Positions 23,243 to 31,422 of a DNA stretch of 39,654 nt are shown one piece after another. The notes under the pieces were generated by a model that did no database searches, had not been told where the DNA came from, and saw nothing but the letters and a program-made list of their open reading frames with translations. Each line of letters begins with the position of its first letter. The stretch's first letter is position 1. Source of the DNA: an uncultured Coriobacteriales bacterium (lineage in GTDB: Bacteria > Actinomycetota > Coriobacteriia > Coriobacteriales > Eggerthellaceae). The stretch is taken from assembly GCA_946892075.1 (NCBI GenBank), contig CAMPNZ010000005.1, forward strand, positions 1 through 39,654, read 5' to 3'. Made by a program: the position numbers and the translations under genes.

Positions 23243-23956
23243 ATGAAACTGTATGTTTTTGCAGACGAATCAGGTGTTTTCGACCACGCACACAATGACT
23301 TATTCGTTTATGGTGGCGTAATAGTTTTAGGAAAGCTTAACTACGATGCTATTGTTAACAGACATCAATCGCTAGAAAGGCGCTTAAGAAGAGAAGACTC
23401 ATCATTAAAAAATGAGCCCGAAATAAAAGCTGCATATCTCAATCTAAAGCAAAGAAAACGCCTTTTTAATTTACAATCCCCGCAGTGCATTCGTTTTGGT
23501 GTAGTGATTCACCAACAAAGGGTTTATAAGCAAATCTATCAAACAAAAGAAGATAAGCAGCGTTTTCTCGATTACGCACTTAAACGTGGAATAAAACATG
23601 CTATCGAATCTGCGAATACATCAGGCTTAATCCTCAAAAAAGAAATTAACTGTATGTCTATTGTTGTTGATGAGCATTCTACTGCCACCTCTGGCAAATA
23701 CACATTTGAAGAGGCGGTCGATGAAGAATTCAGACGTGGTACGTATGGTCCTAATTATGACACGTTCTTCCCAGCTTTATTTTCATTGAATTTCCCACGC
23801 ATTCCCGTTGCATATTGCGACTCTAAAAAGGTCGTTGGGGTTAGAATTGCCGATATAACAGCTAATTGGATTTACAGAGCTTATAAGGATTATCCAAACA
23901 ATCAAGAAAAACTACAAATGCTGCTCAAATCTACTATTGTGTTGCATCTTCCATAA
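23243..23956 (+). CDS. DUF3800 domain protein
   Basis: 237 aa of the DUF3800 family, a group with a predicted RNase H-like fold found in mobile elements and defence islands. It starts with the family's N-terminal strand ending in Asp-Glu-Ser-Gly (YVFADESGVFD). A mid-protein acidic strand follows (SIVVDEHS), then the C-terminal VVGVRIADITANWIYRAY block with a conserved Asp. These acidic residues could form a metal site. AAAGGC lies five bases before the ATG, and the start follows the RNA terminator by only 12 bases. No other gene shares the operon. Function is unknown; toxin-, nuclease- or transposition-linked roles are possible. Confidence 0.85.
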   Translation: MKLYVFADESGVFDHAHNDLFVYGGVIVLGKLNYDAIVNRHQSLERRLRREDSSLKNEPEIKAAYLNLKQRKRLFNLQSPQCIRFGVVIHQQRVYKQIYQTKEDKQRFLDYALKRGIKHAIESANTSGLILKKEINCMSIVVDEHSTATSGKYTFEEAVDEEFRRGTYGPNYDTFFPALFSLNFPRIPVAYCDSKKVVGVRIADITANWIYRAYKDYPNNQEKLQMLLKSTIVLHLP

Positions 23957-23961
23957 TGAAT

Positions 23962-23992
23962 AAAAAAGCGGGAGCGCCGTACGCTTTCCCGC
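23962..23992 (-). terminator. Minus-strand intrinsic terminator
   Basis: Read on the minus strand, GCGGGA and GCG pair with CGC and TCCCGC around TACGG, followed by TTTTTTATT. It would end transcripts arriving from tRNA-Ala on the right, and it lies right after the convergent DUF3800 gene. The 300 bases between it and the tRNA hold no supported gene, only a weak hairpin at 24264-24278 (GCCT/AGGC with TTTTATT on the minus strand). Confidence 0.7.
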
Positions 23993-24297
23993 CTGGTCCG
24001 TGAAAAGTGTATAGCACATGAGCGTATCTAAAACAACGTATGGCACTTGCCGCGTGCATGTATACGCTGGAGTGTATATGGACGGCACTCGGCGCGTTGT
24101 GCAAAAAAAATGACGCTTGTGACTATGCGTTTTGCGCACGCTTGCTGACAAAACCTGACATATCGCGAACAGGCATTCTGACATATCAACAAATAACGCC
24201 TGATGAACGAATAGTAACGAATAGCGCTGTTTTTAATCAAAAGATAAGAAGAGGGGAATAAAACGCCTGTTCAGAGGCTTAATTAAAAAGGTGAAAA

Positions 24298-24373
24298 TGG
24301 TGGAGCCTAGGGGGATCGAACCCCTGACCTCATGGCTGCCAGCCATGCGCTCTCCCAGCTGAGCTAAGGCCCC
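24298..24373 (-). tRNA. tRNA-Ala (GGC), CCA encoded
   Basis: The minus strand folds as a full cloverleaf. The acceptor is GGGGCCT with AGGCTCC, and the D arm is TAGCTCAGCTGGGAGAGC. The anticodon stem CATGG/CCATG encloses loop CTGGCAG with anticodon GGC. The T arm is AGGGGTTCGATCCCCC in its usual place, and discriminator A and CCA are encoded. It borders the second accessory block, a common integration target. Confidence 0.97.
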
Positions 24374-24392
24374 ACGTAAGAAGGTAAATGCA

Positions 24393-24420
24393 ACTATAAC
24401 AGAAAATCAAACAAGGTCAA
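24393..24420 (-). promoter_or_regulatory. Promoter of tRNA-Ala
   Basis: On the minus strand TTGACC (24415-24420), a 16-base spacer and TATAGT (24393-24398) end 19 bases before the tRNA 5' end. It lies between ispF and the tRNA, so the tRNA has its own promoter. Confidence 0.75.
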
Positions 24421-24446
24421 GGCAAAAACGCAAGAAAGCAGGGCAA

Positions 24447-24965
24447 TTACGCACATGCATCCTTGTCTGGCGCACACAAAAGAGCCACCGCACTGGCAGA
24501 AATTCCCTCTTCACGCCCCTCAAAACCAAGATGCTCGGTGGTGGTTGCCTTTACGCCAACGCAGCTTGGCGCAAGATCCATCGCACGCGCCAAATTCGCG
24601 CGCATCGCTTCCCGATAAGGAGAAATCCGCGGGCGCTGCGCAACAATAACCGAGTCAACATCAAGAATCTGAAAGCCAGCCTGCACAATACGCTTAGTGA
24701 CCTGCGCAAGCAGCGTCAGCGAGCACGCATCGCGAAACTGCTCGGACGTATCGGGAAACAGCGCGCCAACATCGCCCATGCGCGCGGCTCCCAGCAGGGC
24801 ATCCATCACGGCATGCGCAAGCACATCGGCATCGGAGTGGCCAAGTAAACCGCGCTCGTAGGGAATGGTAACGCCGCCGATAATCAGCTTGCGATCTGGC
24901 GCGAATTGATGCACGTCGTAGCCTTGTCCAATGCGCAAACGAGAAAAGAACGCAGCACTACTCAT
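24447..24965 (-). CDS. ispF: 2-C-methyl-D-erythritol 2,4-cyclodiphosphate synthase
   Basis: Fifth enzyme of the MEP isoprenoid pathway; it cyclises CDP-methylerythritol 2-phosphate with release of CMP. 172 aa. The metal ligands are visible in GYDVHQF (Asp, His) and in the GLLGHSDADVLAHAVMDALL block (His). The substrate loop is DVGALFPDTS, and the C-terminal EGREEGISASAVALL block is family-typical. Its start overlaps the ispD stop by 8 bases, so the two MEP enzymes are translationally coupled. The protein acts as a cytoplasmic trimer with zinc and magnesium. Confidence 0.97.
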   Translation of the reverse strand: MSSAAFFSRLRIGQGYDVHQFAPDRKLIIGGVTIPYERGLLGHSDADVLAHAVMDALLGAARMGDVGALFPDTSEQFRDACSLTLLAQVTKRIVQAGFQILDVDSVIVAQRPRISPYREAMRANLARAMDLAPSCVGVKATTTEHLGFEGREEGISASAVALLCAPDKDACA

Positions 24966-25995
24966 GATGGTGCTCCCCCGCGTTATTGGGACTTTTACCT
25001 GCGTTGGTGCTGCTTACGTGGGATGGTGCGGGTGTGGTGGCGGTACTGGTTGCGGCATTGTTGCGTTTTACGGCGTCGTGGCTGGTTGCAGCACTGCCAC
25101 GTTCCGCAGCATCGTCACGTTCCGCCGCACCGTCACGTTCCGCAGCACTGCTACGTTCCCCCGCACCGTCGCACGTCGAGCGAAACATCGTGGTCATCGC
25201 GGCACATAACAGCTGGTAATCCTCGGGAACCGTCAGTTTAATGTTGTCGCGCGAGCCTTCAACCACCAAAATGCGCCCGCCCAAACGTTCAATAAGCGAA
25301 GCGTCGTCGGTGCCAATAAAGCCTTCTGCAAGCGCAGCACAATGCGCGCGCCGGTACACGCCCGTACGGAACACCTGAGGCGTTTGCGCGTTCCAAATAA
25401 CGCTTCTATCAGGCGTTCCAACAATAAAACCGCGCTCGACAATTTTCAGCGTATCTATAGCAGGATACGCAACCACAGCGCCGTCAACGTCAATATTGCC
25501 CTTAACGGTGGAAATGGTGTGCGCAATGGTGCTCGGCATAATAAGCGGCCGCGCGCCATCATGCAGCACCACAAATTCAAATTCATCATCAACGTACTCA
25601 AGGCCCGAAAACGCGCTTTCTTGACGCGTTTCGCCTGCTGGCGCGAACACAATGGGCGTTACAAACGAATACGGGTCAATGGCGCGTTTTTTGTATTCTG
25701 CCTGGCGATGCTCGGGGCACACGATAATGATTTTCCCTACGTCGCCAACGGCATCAAACGACTCACACGCCCACGTTAAAACGGGTTTTCCGCCCAGCTG
25801 AACCAGCTGTTTGCCACCCGCTGCACGAAAGCGCTCGCCAACGCCGCCAGCAAGAATAATGGCTGCTGTTTGCGGACGCGCCGACAGCGTGCCCTGCACA
25901 ACGCGCGCGGAGGCATCGGGCGTATAGTCTTGAATAAACGATACCGATTCTTGCATCTCGTTAAGCAAGCGTGCAATATCAGACGATTCGAACAT
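24958..25995 (-). CDS. ispD: 2-C-methyl-D-erythritol 4-phosphate cytidylyltransferase with repetitive C-terminal tail
   Basis: Third enzyme of the MEP pathway; it joins CTP and methylerythritol 4-phosphate. The catalytic core lies at about residues 42-272. It has the nucleotide loop AAIILAGGVGERF, VLHDGARPL, VIWNAQTPQVF and GSRDNIKLTVPEDYQLL. An extra 40 residues precede the core and about 70 follow it. The tail is built of six-residue repeats of the AAERDG/AAERDD type, encoded by the 18-bp DNA repeats at 25092-25163. A typical IspD has about 230 aa; this one has 345. It does not appear to be an IspDF fusion, since ispF is separate. AAGGAG precedes the ATG at 25995 by seven bases. Confidence 0.95.
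   Translation of the reverse strand: MFESSDIARLLNEMQESVSFIQDYTPDASARVVQGTLSARPQTAAIILAGGVGERFRAAGGKQLVQLGGKPVLTWACESFDAVGDVGKIIIVCPEHRQAEYKKRAIDPYSFVTPIVFAPAGETRQESAFSGLEYVDDEFEFVVLHDGARPLIMPSTIAHTISTVKGNIDVDGAVVAYPAIDTLKIVERGFIVGTPDRSVIWNAQTPQVFRTGVYRRAHCAALAEGFIGTDDASLIERLGGRILVVEGSRDNIKLTVPEDYQLLCAAMTTMFRSTCDGAGERSSAAERDGAAERDDAAERGSAATSHDAVKRNNAATSTATTPAPSHVSSTNAGKSPNNAGEHHHE
25092..25163. repeat. Four tandem 18-bp repeats inside ispD
   Basis: Units start at 25092, 25110, 25128 and 25146, with a degenerate partial unit from 25164. Consensus CAYYGYYACGTTCCGCMG. They encode the six-residue repeats of the IspD tail. The ACGTTCC core recurs in intergenic repeats elsewhere in the window. Confidence 0.85.
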
Positions 25996-26073
25996 ACCGC
26001 AACTCCTTTTGCATCGTACAGATTACATTCTTGCCGCACTGCACACCGTGCCCGCGCCCCGCAACCTGCGCCG

Positions 26074-26289
26074 TTACAAGTCAAAGTTCAAAGGCGCACC
26101 ATCAGACGCACCATCAGACGCGCCACCAGCACCAGCGCCACCAGTACGGTCGCTTGCATTCTGATCGATGTACAAGCTGGAATCGGCGCATTCCAAATTC
26201 AAGCCGCTCAGCAGCGGTAACTCATCTTCCTTCATGCTTTCACTCAGCTCAAGTTCAGGAATTTCACCCGCACGCGCCTCCAAGGAAAG
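26074..26289 (-). other. Open in-frame continuation of clpC beyond its amber stop
   Basis: The frame of clpC stays open for 71 codons after the TAG at 26290-26292 and ends at TAA 26074. It begins LSLEARAGEIPELELSESM and has an acidic middle and a Gly/Ala/Ser/Asp-rich end (GGASDGASDGAPLNFDL). The first residues would complete the last beta strand expected of a Clp D2 domain. No good ribosome site lies in front of its only early start (TTG at 26283), so it is better read as the lost tail of ClpC than as a separate gene. It leaves 78 bases before ispD. Confidence 0.6.
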
Positions 26290-28704
26290 CTACCCGTCCT
26301 TGGCGTCAACATACACAATCTGGCCTTCCTTAAAGCGGCCTTCAAGAATGCCTTCCGACAAAGGATCTTCAAGCAAGCGCTGAATAGCACGCCGCATCGG
26401 GCGCGCGCCAAGCGTTTTGTCGAAGCCGTCTTTCGAGATAATCTTGCACGCAGCGGGCGACACATCGATAGACATACCGCGCGCAATAAGGCGTTTGCGC
26501 AGGTCGCCTACCATAAGCTGAACAATATCCAGCATGTTTTCTTCCGTAAGCGCCTTAAACACAATAATGTCGTCTAAGCGGTTCAAAAACTCGGGCCTGA
26601 ACAGCTTTTTCAGCTCGGTCATCACGCGGGAATTGATTTCCTTGTCCGATAAACCACTCTCCTGGTCGGCAGCAAAGCCCAGCGACTGCGTCGTTGCAAT
26701 TTCGCGCGCGCCAACATTGCTGGTAAGGATAATCACCGTGTTACGAAAATCGACCGTTCGGCCTTTACCATCAGTAAGACGCCCCTCTTCAAGCACCTGA
26801 AGCAAAATGTTGAACACATCGGGGTGTGCCTTCTCAATTTCATCGAACAGCACCACCGAATACGGACGCTCGCGAACGGCCTTCGTAAGCTGTCCGCCCT
26901 CGTCGTAGCCAACATATCCCGGAGGCGCGCCCACTAAACGCGCTTCGGAATACTTCTCCATGTACTCCGACATATCAACGCTAATCATAGCGTGCTCGTC
27001 GTCGAACAAAAATTCAGCAAGCGACTTTGCAAGCTCGGTTTTACCAACGCCCGACGGACCCAAGAAAATGAACGATCCGCTGGGGCGGTTGGGGTTTTTC
27101 AGGCCTGCGCGCGAACGACGAATCGCACGTGAAAGCGCCGTTACTGCTTCATCCTGGCCAACAACGCGCTTGTGCAGCACGTCCTCCATACGCAGCAACT
27201 TGTCGGTTTCCGACTCGGTTAATTCACGCACAGGAACGCCACTGATCAGCGACACAACGTCGGCAATATCACTTACTTCAACGTTGTACACTTCGGCTTT
27301 CAGCTTCTCTTTCCACGCGTGCTGAACCTCACTACGCTGATGGCGCAAATCTACTTCCTCATCGCGCAAGGTTGCCGCCTTCTCAAAATCTTGCTTGGCA
27401 ATGGTGCGTTCTTTCAAAACGCGCAAATTGCGCAGCTTCTCGTCAATCTTGCGCAAATCTTTGGGCTCAGTCATATTGCGAATGCGCAAACGCGCGCCCG
27501 CTTCATCGATCAAATCGACGGCCTTATCAGGCAAAAATCTCTCGGGAATATAGCGGCGTGAATACGATACCGCAGCATCCATCGCCTCATCGGAATAGCG
27601 AACGTGATGAAATGACTCATACTTATCGCGCAAACCTTGCATAATGCGCAGCGCCTGTTCCTCGCTGGGCTCGTTCACCGTAATCGTTTGGAAACGACGC
27701 GTAAGAGCAGCATCTTTTTCGAAATGCTTGCGGTACTCATCAAGCGTTGTTGCGCCGATAATCTGAATTGCGCCACGCGACAAAGGCGGCTTCAAAATGG
27801 CAGCTGCATCGATAGAACCTTCCGCAGATCCAGCGCCTATAAGCGTGTGAATTTCGTCGATAAACAAAATGATATTCTTTGCATCCATCACTTCATCGAT
27901 GCATTTTTTAAGACGATCTTCGAAGTCGCCGCGATACCGTGCTCCCGCAACAATCGAGGGCAAGTCAAGCGACAGCACGCGCTTATGGCTTAAGATATCG
28001 GGAACCTGATTTGACACAATAAGCTGCGCCAATCCTTCAACAACAGCTGTTTTACCAACGCCTGGCTCGCCAAGCAGTACCGGGTTGTTCTTCTGGCGCC
28101 TTGAGAGCGTTTGCATCATGCGCTCAATTTCCGTGGCACGCCCGATAACCGGGTCAAGCTTGCCTTGACGCGCACGTTCAGTAAGGTCAACGCTGAATTC
28201 CGCAAGCACGCTTCCGCGCGAATCGCCTGACGCAGAATTGGGGCCATTCCCCGCAAGAACAGGGTCTTTGCCCATAATAAGGTTGAACGTCATGCGCAGC
28301 TGTTCAGGCGTTACATCAAGATGCTTCAAAATTTCGATAGCGCAGCCTTCGCCTTGACGCAAAATACCCAACAAAATGTGCTCGGTTGAAATGTAGCTTT
28401 GTCCGATGCTCATTGCCTCGCGCAAGGAGTCTTCAAGCACGCGCTTCACACGCGGTGTGAACTGCAAATGCGAGCTTCCATCCGCAACAACTTCGATGGT
28501 TGAAAGCTTGGTTATAAGCCGCTCAACAGCCTCAACGGTAACGCGGTTCTTCTGCAGAACGTTCGCGGCAATACCATCGTGTTCCTTCAGCAGCCCCAGC
28601 AGCAAATGCTCCGTTCCAACATACAGCTGATGGCGTGTACGCGCCTCATCTTGAGCAATAACCAGCACCTTACGTGCCTTGTCAGTAAACTTTTCGAATG
28701 ACAT
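26290..28704 (-). CDS. clpC: AAA+ unfoldase ClpC, ending at an early amber codon
   Basis: Hexameric ATP-driven unfoldase that feeds proteins to ClpP. 804 aa. The double Clp N-domain occupies residues 1-145 (FTDKARKVLVIAQDEA and EDSLREAMSI repeats). D1 has Walker A GEPGVGKT (212-219) and Walker B ILFIDE. A UVR-type coiled middle segment follows (about 425-460, LKERTIAKQDFEKAATLRDE). D2 has GPSGVGKT and VVLFDEIEKAH. The chain ends IVYVDAKDG at a TAG, where ClpC proteins normally continue the strand (DGEF or DGKL). The frame remains open afterwards. The start has GGAG upstream, and the promoter is covered by a perfect CIRCE element, so heat-shock control by HrcA is expected. Confidence 0.96.
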   Translation of the reverse strand: MSFEKFTDKARKVLVIAQDEARTRHQLYVGTEHLLLGLLKEHDGIAANVLQKNRVTVEAVERLITKLSTIEVVADGSSHLQFTPRVKRVLEDSLREAMSIGQSYISTEHILLGILRQGEGCAIEILKHLDVTPEQLRMTFNLIMGKDPVLAGNGPNSASGDSRGSVLAEFSVDLTERARQGKLDPVIGRATEIERMMQTLSRRQKNNPVLLGEPGVGKTAVVEGLAQLIVSNQVPDILSHKRVLSLDLPSIVAGARYRGDFEDRLKKCIDEVMDAKNIILFIDEIHTLIGAGSAEGSIDAAAILKPPLSRGAIQIIGATTLDEYRKHFEKDAALTRRFQTITVNEPSEEQALRIMQGLRDKYESFHHVRYSDEAMDAAVSYSRRYIPERFLPDKAVDLIDEAGARLRIRNMTEPKDLRKIDEKLRNLRVLKERTIAKQDFEKAATLRDEEVDLRHQRSEVQHAWKEKLKAEVYNVEVSDIADVVSLISGVPVRELTESETDKLLRMEDVLHKRVVGQDEAVTALSRAIRRSRAGLKNPNRPSGSFIFLGPSGVGKTELAKSLAEFLFDDEHAMISVDMSEYMEKYSEARLVGAPPGYVGYDEGGQLTKAVRERPYSVVLFDEIEKAHPDVFNILLQVLEEGRLTDGKGRTVDFRNTVIILTSNVGAREIATTQSLGFAADQESGLSDKEINSRVMTELKKLFRPEFLNRLDDIIVFKALTEENMLDIVQLMVGDLRKRLIARGMSIDVSPAACKIISKDGFDKTLGARPMRRAIQRLLEDPLSEGILEGRFKEGQIVYVDAKDG

Positions 28705-28743
28705 AGGCTTCTCCGCCTTTCATGAAAATCTTTTTTGGTTATC

Positions 28744-28770
28744 TTAGCACTCTTCTAAAATGAGTGCTAA
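28744..28770. promoter_or_regulatory. CIRCE operator (HrcA binding site) of clpC
   Basis: TTAGCACTC (28744-28752), nine bases, GAGTGCTAA (28762-28770): an exact match to the CIRCE consensus. It lies directly downstream of the -10 box and covers the expected transcription start of clpC. HrcA bound there would block transcription until heat stress. Confidence 0.97.
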
Positions 28771-28772
28771 TA

Positions 28773-28801
28773 AAATTACTCCTCACACAATAGTGACACA
28801 A
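28773..28801 (-). promoter_or_regulatory. Promoter of clpC
   Basis: On the minus strand TTGTGT (28796-28801), a 17-base spacer and TAATTT (28773-28778) end two bases before the CIRCE element. Confidence 0.65.
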
Positions 28802-28830
28802 TAATACACGCATTTTTACGCCAAAAAGGA

Positions 28831-29970
28831 CTATAAAAGCTCATTTCCTCGAATAAATACTTGTTTTATTTCTAAATCTTTATCAAGAACAACAAAATCG
28901 GCGGCATAACCCGCTTTGATAAAGCCGCGTTCATTGTCAAGACCAAGCGCGCGAGCAGGATTTTCCGTTGCAGCTTTCAGCGCACTTTCCAGCGGAACAT
29001 GCATATCGCGAACAGCTCGCTGCAAACACGTCATAAGGTCGCTTACGCTTCCAGCCAGCGCACCCGTTGCAAGACGCGCTTCGCGTCCGTGCACCAAAAC
29101 CTGTTGTCCGCCCAGTTCGTAGCTTCCATCTTCAAGACCCGTTGCCTCCATGGTGTCGCTTACCAAAATAACGCGCTCATCGCCAAACAGGCCAAACATG
29201 CAGCGCACCATCGCGGGATGAATGTGCACGCCGTCACAAATAAGCTCGACGCTTACCTGCGGCGCATCAAACGCAGCAGCAATAGGGCCTGGTGCACGAT
29301 GCAACAAAGGCGGCATGGCGTTACATAAATGCGTTACGTGGCGCGCGCCAGCCGCAAACGCATCGTGCGCTTGCTGGTAATCGGCACAGGTGTGAGCCAC
29401 AGAAATGCGCACTTCATCGTGCATTTCGCGAATAAATTCCAGCGCACCTTCCTGTTCAGGAGCAATGTCAACCAGCTTTATCAAGCCACCCGACAGCGCT
29501 TGAAGGCGACGAATCATGCTTGCATCACACGGCTGCACGTACGCGGGGTTTTGCGCGCCAATTTTGCCATGCGAAATGAACGGCCCTTCCATGTTGATGC
29601 CCACAAGCGCCGACTCGTGCGGCGCGGGCTTAAACGACGCCGCTTGCGTCATAACCTGCGAAAGTTTTTCTTCCGGAAAGGTCATGGTAGCGGGGCATAC
29701 AGCGGTAATGCCGCGCGAGGCTTCGTAGGCGCACAACGCGTGGAACGCCTCGTGCGTTCCCTCGCAAAAATCGTGGCCCATGCAGCCATGAAAATGCAGG
29801 TCAATAAGCCCCGGTATCACGTAACAGCCGCGCGCGTCGAAGGCTTCGTGGTGCGGAAACGCCGCAATTCCCTTGCGGTAACACACGGCGCTTATCGTTT
29901 CGTCTTCACACAGAATGTTCGCGTCCTTAAAAACGCCATCAACAAAAACTTTGCCACCATCTATTCGCAT
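28831..29970 (-). CDS. nagA: N-acetylglucosamine-6-phosphate deacetylase
   Basis: Metal-dependent amidohydrolase that converts GlcNAc-6-phosphate to glucosamine-6-phosphate and acetate in the cytoplasm. 379 aa. The family motifs are GLIDLHFHGCMGHDF, the metal-binding Glu in NMEGPF, His in VAHTCADYQQ and in VTHLCNAMPPLLHRAPG, and the catalytic Asp in LVSDTMEATGL. Its start lies ten bases inside the end of nagB. NagA and NagB together feed amino sugars from peptidoglycan turnover or host glycans into fructose-6-phosphate. Confidence 0.97.
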   Translation of the reverse strand: MRIDGGKVFVDGVFKDANILCEDETISAVCYRKGIAAFPHHEAFDARGCYVIPGLIDLHFHGCMGHDFCEGTHEAFHALCAYEASRGITAVCPATMTFPEEKLSQVMTQAASFKPAPHESALVGINMEGPFISHGKIGAQNPAYVQPCDASMIRRLQALSGGLIKLVDIAPEQEGALEFIREMHDEVRISVAHTCADYQQAHDAFAAGARHVTHLCNAMPPLLHRAPGPIAAAFDAPQVSVELICDGVHIHPAMVRCMFGLFGDERVILVSDTMEATGLEDGSYELGGQQVLVHGREARLATGALAGSVSDLMTCLQRAVRDMHVPLESALKAATENPARALGLDNERGFIKAGYAADFVVLDKDLEIKQVFIRGNELL

Positions 29971-30692
29971 AGTGACGCCGCCTCCTCATCAAGCACAACG
30001 GTAACATTTTGATGGAGCTGCAGCACCGATGCGGGAACGCGGGGCGTAATGGGGCCGAAAAACGCGTCGCGCACAATGGACGCCTTGCCAGGTCCGCTGG
30101 CAATCACCAGAATTTCGCGCGCTCGCATAATGGTGCCGATGCCCATGGTGTACGCACGCTTGGGAACCTCACTGCGCGCCGCAAACAAACGGCTATTCGC
30201 GTCGATAGTGCTGTCGCTTAAATTCACTACGTGCGTGTACGGCGAAAACACGTCGTCGGGCTCGTTAAAACCAATGTGGCCATTGTGCCCCAGCCCCAAC
30301 AGCTGCAAATCGATACCGCCTGCATCGATAATGTTCTGCTCGTACGCATCGCACACCGCGTCAGCATTTTCATTCACGCCATCGGGAACAAAGGTATTGC
30401 GCGGATCGATGTCAATATGGTTGAACAGGTTCTGTTGCATGAAGTAGCGATAACTTTGCTTGTGATCAGGCGCAAGGCCGCAATACTCGTCAAGGTTGTA
30501 ACTGCGTACGTCCTTAAAGCTTACCAGCTTGTTTGCGTAATCGGAAATAAGCTGCTGGTACATGCCCAAAGGAGTAGTGCCTGTTGCCAGTCCTATCACC
30601 GCATGCGGCTTCTCGTTGATAAACGTTGTCATAACATCGGCGGCAACACGACTCATAGCGTCATAGCTTGGCGCAACTATAATTTCTACCAT
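29961..30692 (-). CDS. nagB: Glucosamine-6-phosphate deaminase
   Basis: Isomerising deaminase that makes fructose-6-phosphate and ammonia from glucosamine-6-phosphate. 243 aa. The phosphate loop is IGLATGTTPLGMY; YNLDEYCGL holds the catalytic Asp, and GLGHNGHIGFNEPDD holds the catalytic His and Asp. AAGGAG lies seven bases before the ATG. It is the first gene of the nagB-nagA pair. The start is 270 bases from adk, separated from it by the adk terminator. Confidence 0.97.
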   Translation of the reverse strand: MVEIIVAPSYDAMSRVAADVMTTFINEKPHAVIGLATGTTPLGMYQQLISDYANKLVSFKDVRSYNLDEYCGLAPDHKQSYRYFMQQNLFNHIDIDPRNTFVPDGVNENADAVCDAYEQNIIDAGGIDLQLLGLGHNGHIGFNEPDDVFSPYTHVVNLSDSTIDANSRLFAARSEVPKRAYTMGIGTIMRAREILVIASGPGKASIVRDAFFGPITPRVPASVLQLHQNVTVVLDEEAASLCE

Positions 30693-30753
30693 TACTCAAC
30701 TCCTTGAAGGCTTTCAAAAACTCGTCTGTGAAAATTACAAAGCACGCATGCAC

Positions 30754-30783
30754 AAAAAAAGCCCGCTCCACATGGGAGCAGGC
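30754..30783 (-). terminator. Terminator of adk
   Basis: On the minus strand GCCTGCTCC (30775-30783) pairs with GGAGCGGGC (30761-30769) over nine positions including one G-U, followed by seven T bases. It lies 13 bases after the adk stop. Confidence 0.92.
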
Positions 30784-30795
30784 ACTTTATGTATG

Positions 30796-31422
30796 TTACA
30801 GGTGAAGAAGTTGCTTGATGTCGTTATACACAAGCTGAACATCGCGGTCGCCATCAACGCTTACCAGCAGGTCGCTTCCACGATAGTAGTCAATAAGCGG
30901 CGCCGTTGAGCGCTCGTACACTTCAAGACGATTGCGAACAGTTTGCTCGTTATCGTCGCTGCGCTGGTACATTTCGCCGCCGCACTTCGGGCACGCGCTT
31001 AAGGCGTCGGTGCCAATAAAGCCGCATTCTTTGCACATGCGACGCGACGTAAGACGCTTGATAATGACGTCGAACTTCACGTCTACCAGCAGCGCAGCAT
31101 CAAGCGGACGGTTCAAGCGGCTCAATTCCGCATCAAGCGCAACTGCCTGCGCCGACGTACGCGGAAAGCCATCCAGGATAAAGCCTTTTTGTGTGTCAGG
31201 TTCGCTTAAGCGCTCGGTAACTAATCCGATAATCACCTCATCGGGCACAAGCTCGCCTGCGTTCATGTACGTTTGCGCTTTTTTGCCCAAAGGCGTGCCT
31301 GCTTTTACGGCAGCGCGCAGCATATCGCCTGTTGAAATGTGAGGAGTTCCAAATTCTGCAACCAATTTTGCAGCTTGTGTACCTTTACCAGCACCAGGGG
31401 CGCCTAACAATACGATGTTCAT
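30796..31422 (-). CDS. adk: Adenylate kinase (zinc-type LID)
   Basis: Cytoplasmic kinase that interconverts ATP, AMP and two ADP. 208 aa. The P-loop is GAPGAGKGT (7-15). AMP-site residues lie in STGDMLRAAV, and the DGFPRT motif lies near 84. The LID carries a four-cysteine zinc knuckle (CKECGF ... CPKCGG), as in Gram-positive and many anaerobe enzymes. AAAGGA lies ten bases before the start. It is not part of a ribosomal protein operon here and ends at its own terminator. Confidence 0.97.
   Translation of the reverse strand: MNIVLLGAPGAGKGTQAAKLVAEFGTPHISTGDMLRAAVKAGTPLGKKAQTYMNAGELVPDEVIIGLVTERLSEPDTQKGFILDGFPRTSAQAVALDAELSRLNRPLDAALLVDVKFDVIIKRLTSRRMCKECGFIGTDALSACPKCGGEMYQRSDDNEQTVRNRLEVYERSTAPLIDYYRGSDLLVSVDGDRDVQLVYNDIKQLLHL

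Noticed and set aside
24028..24261. Short frames on both strands between DUF3800 and tRNA-Ala
   Set aside because: No ribosome sites, poor composition and overlapping each other; treated as non-coding.
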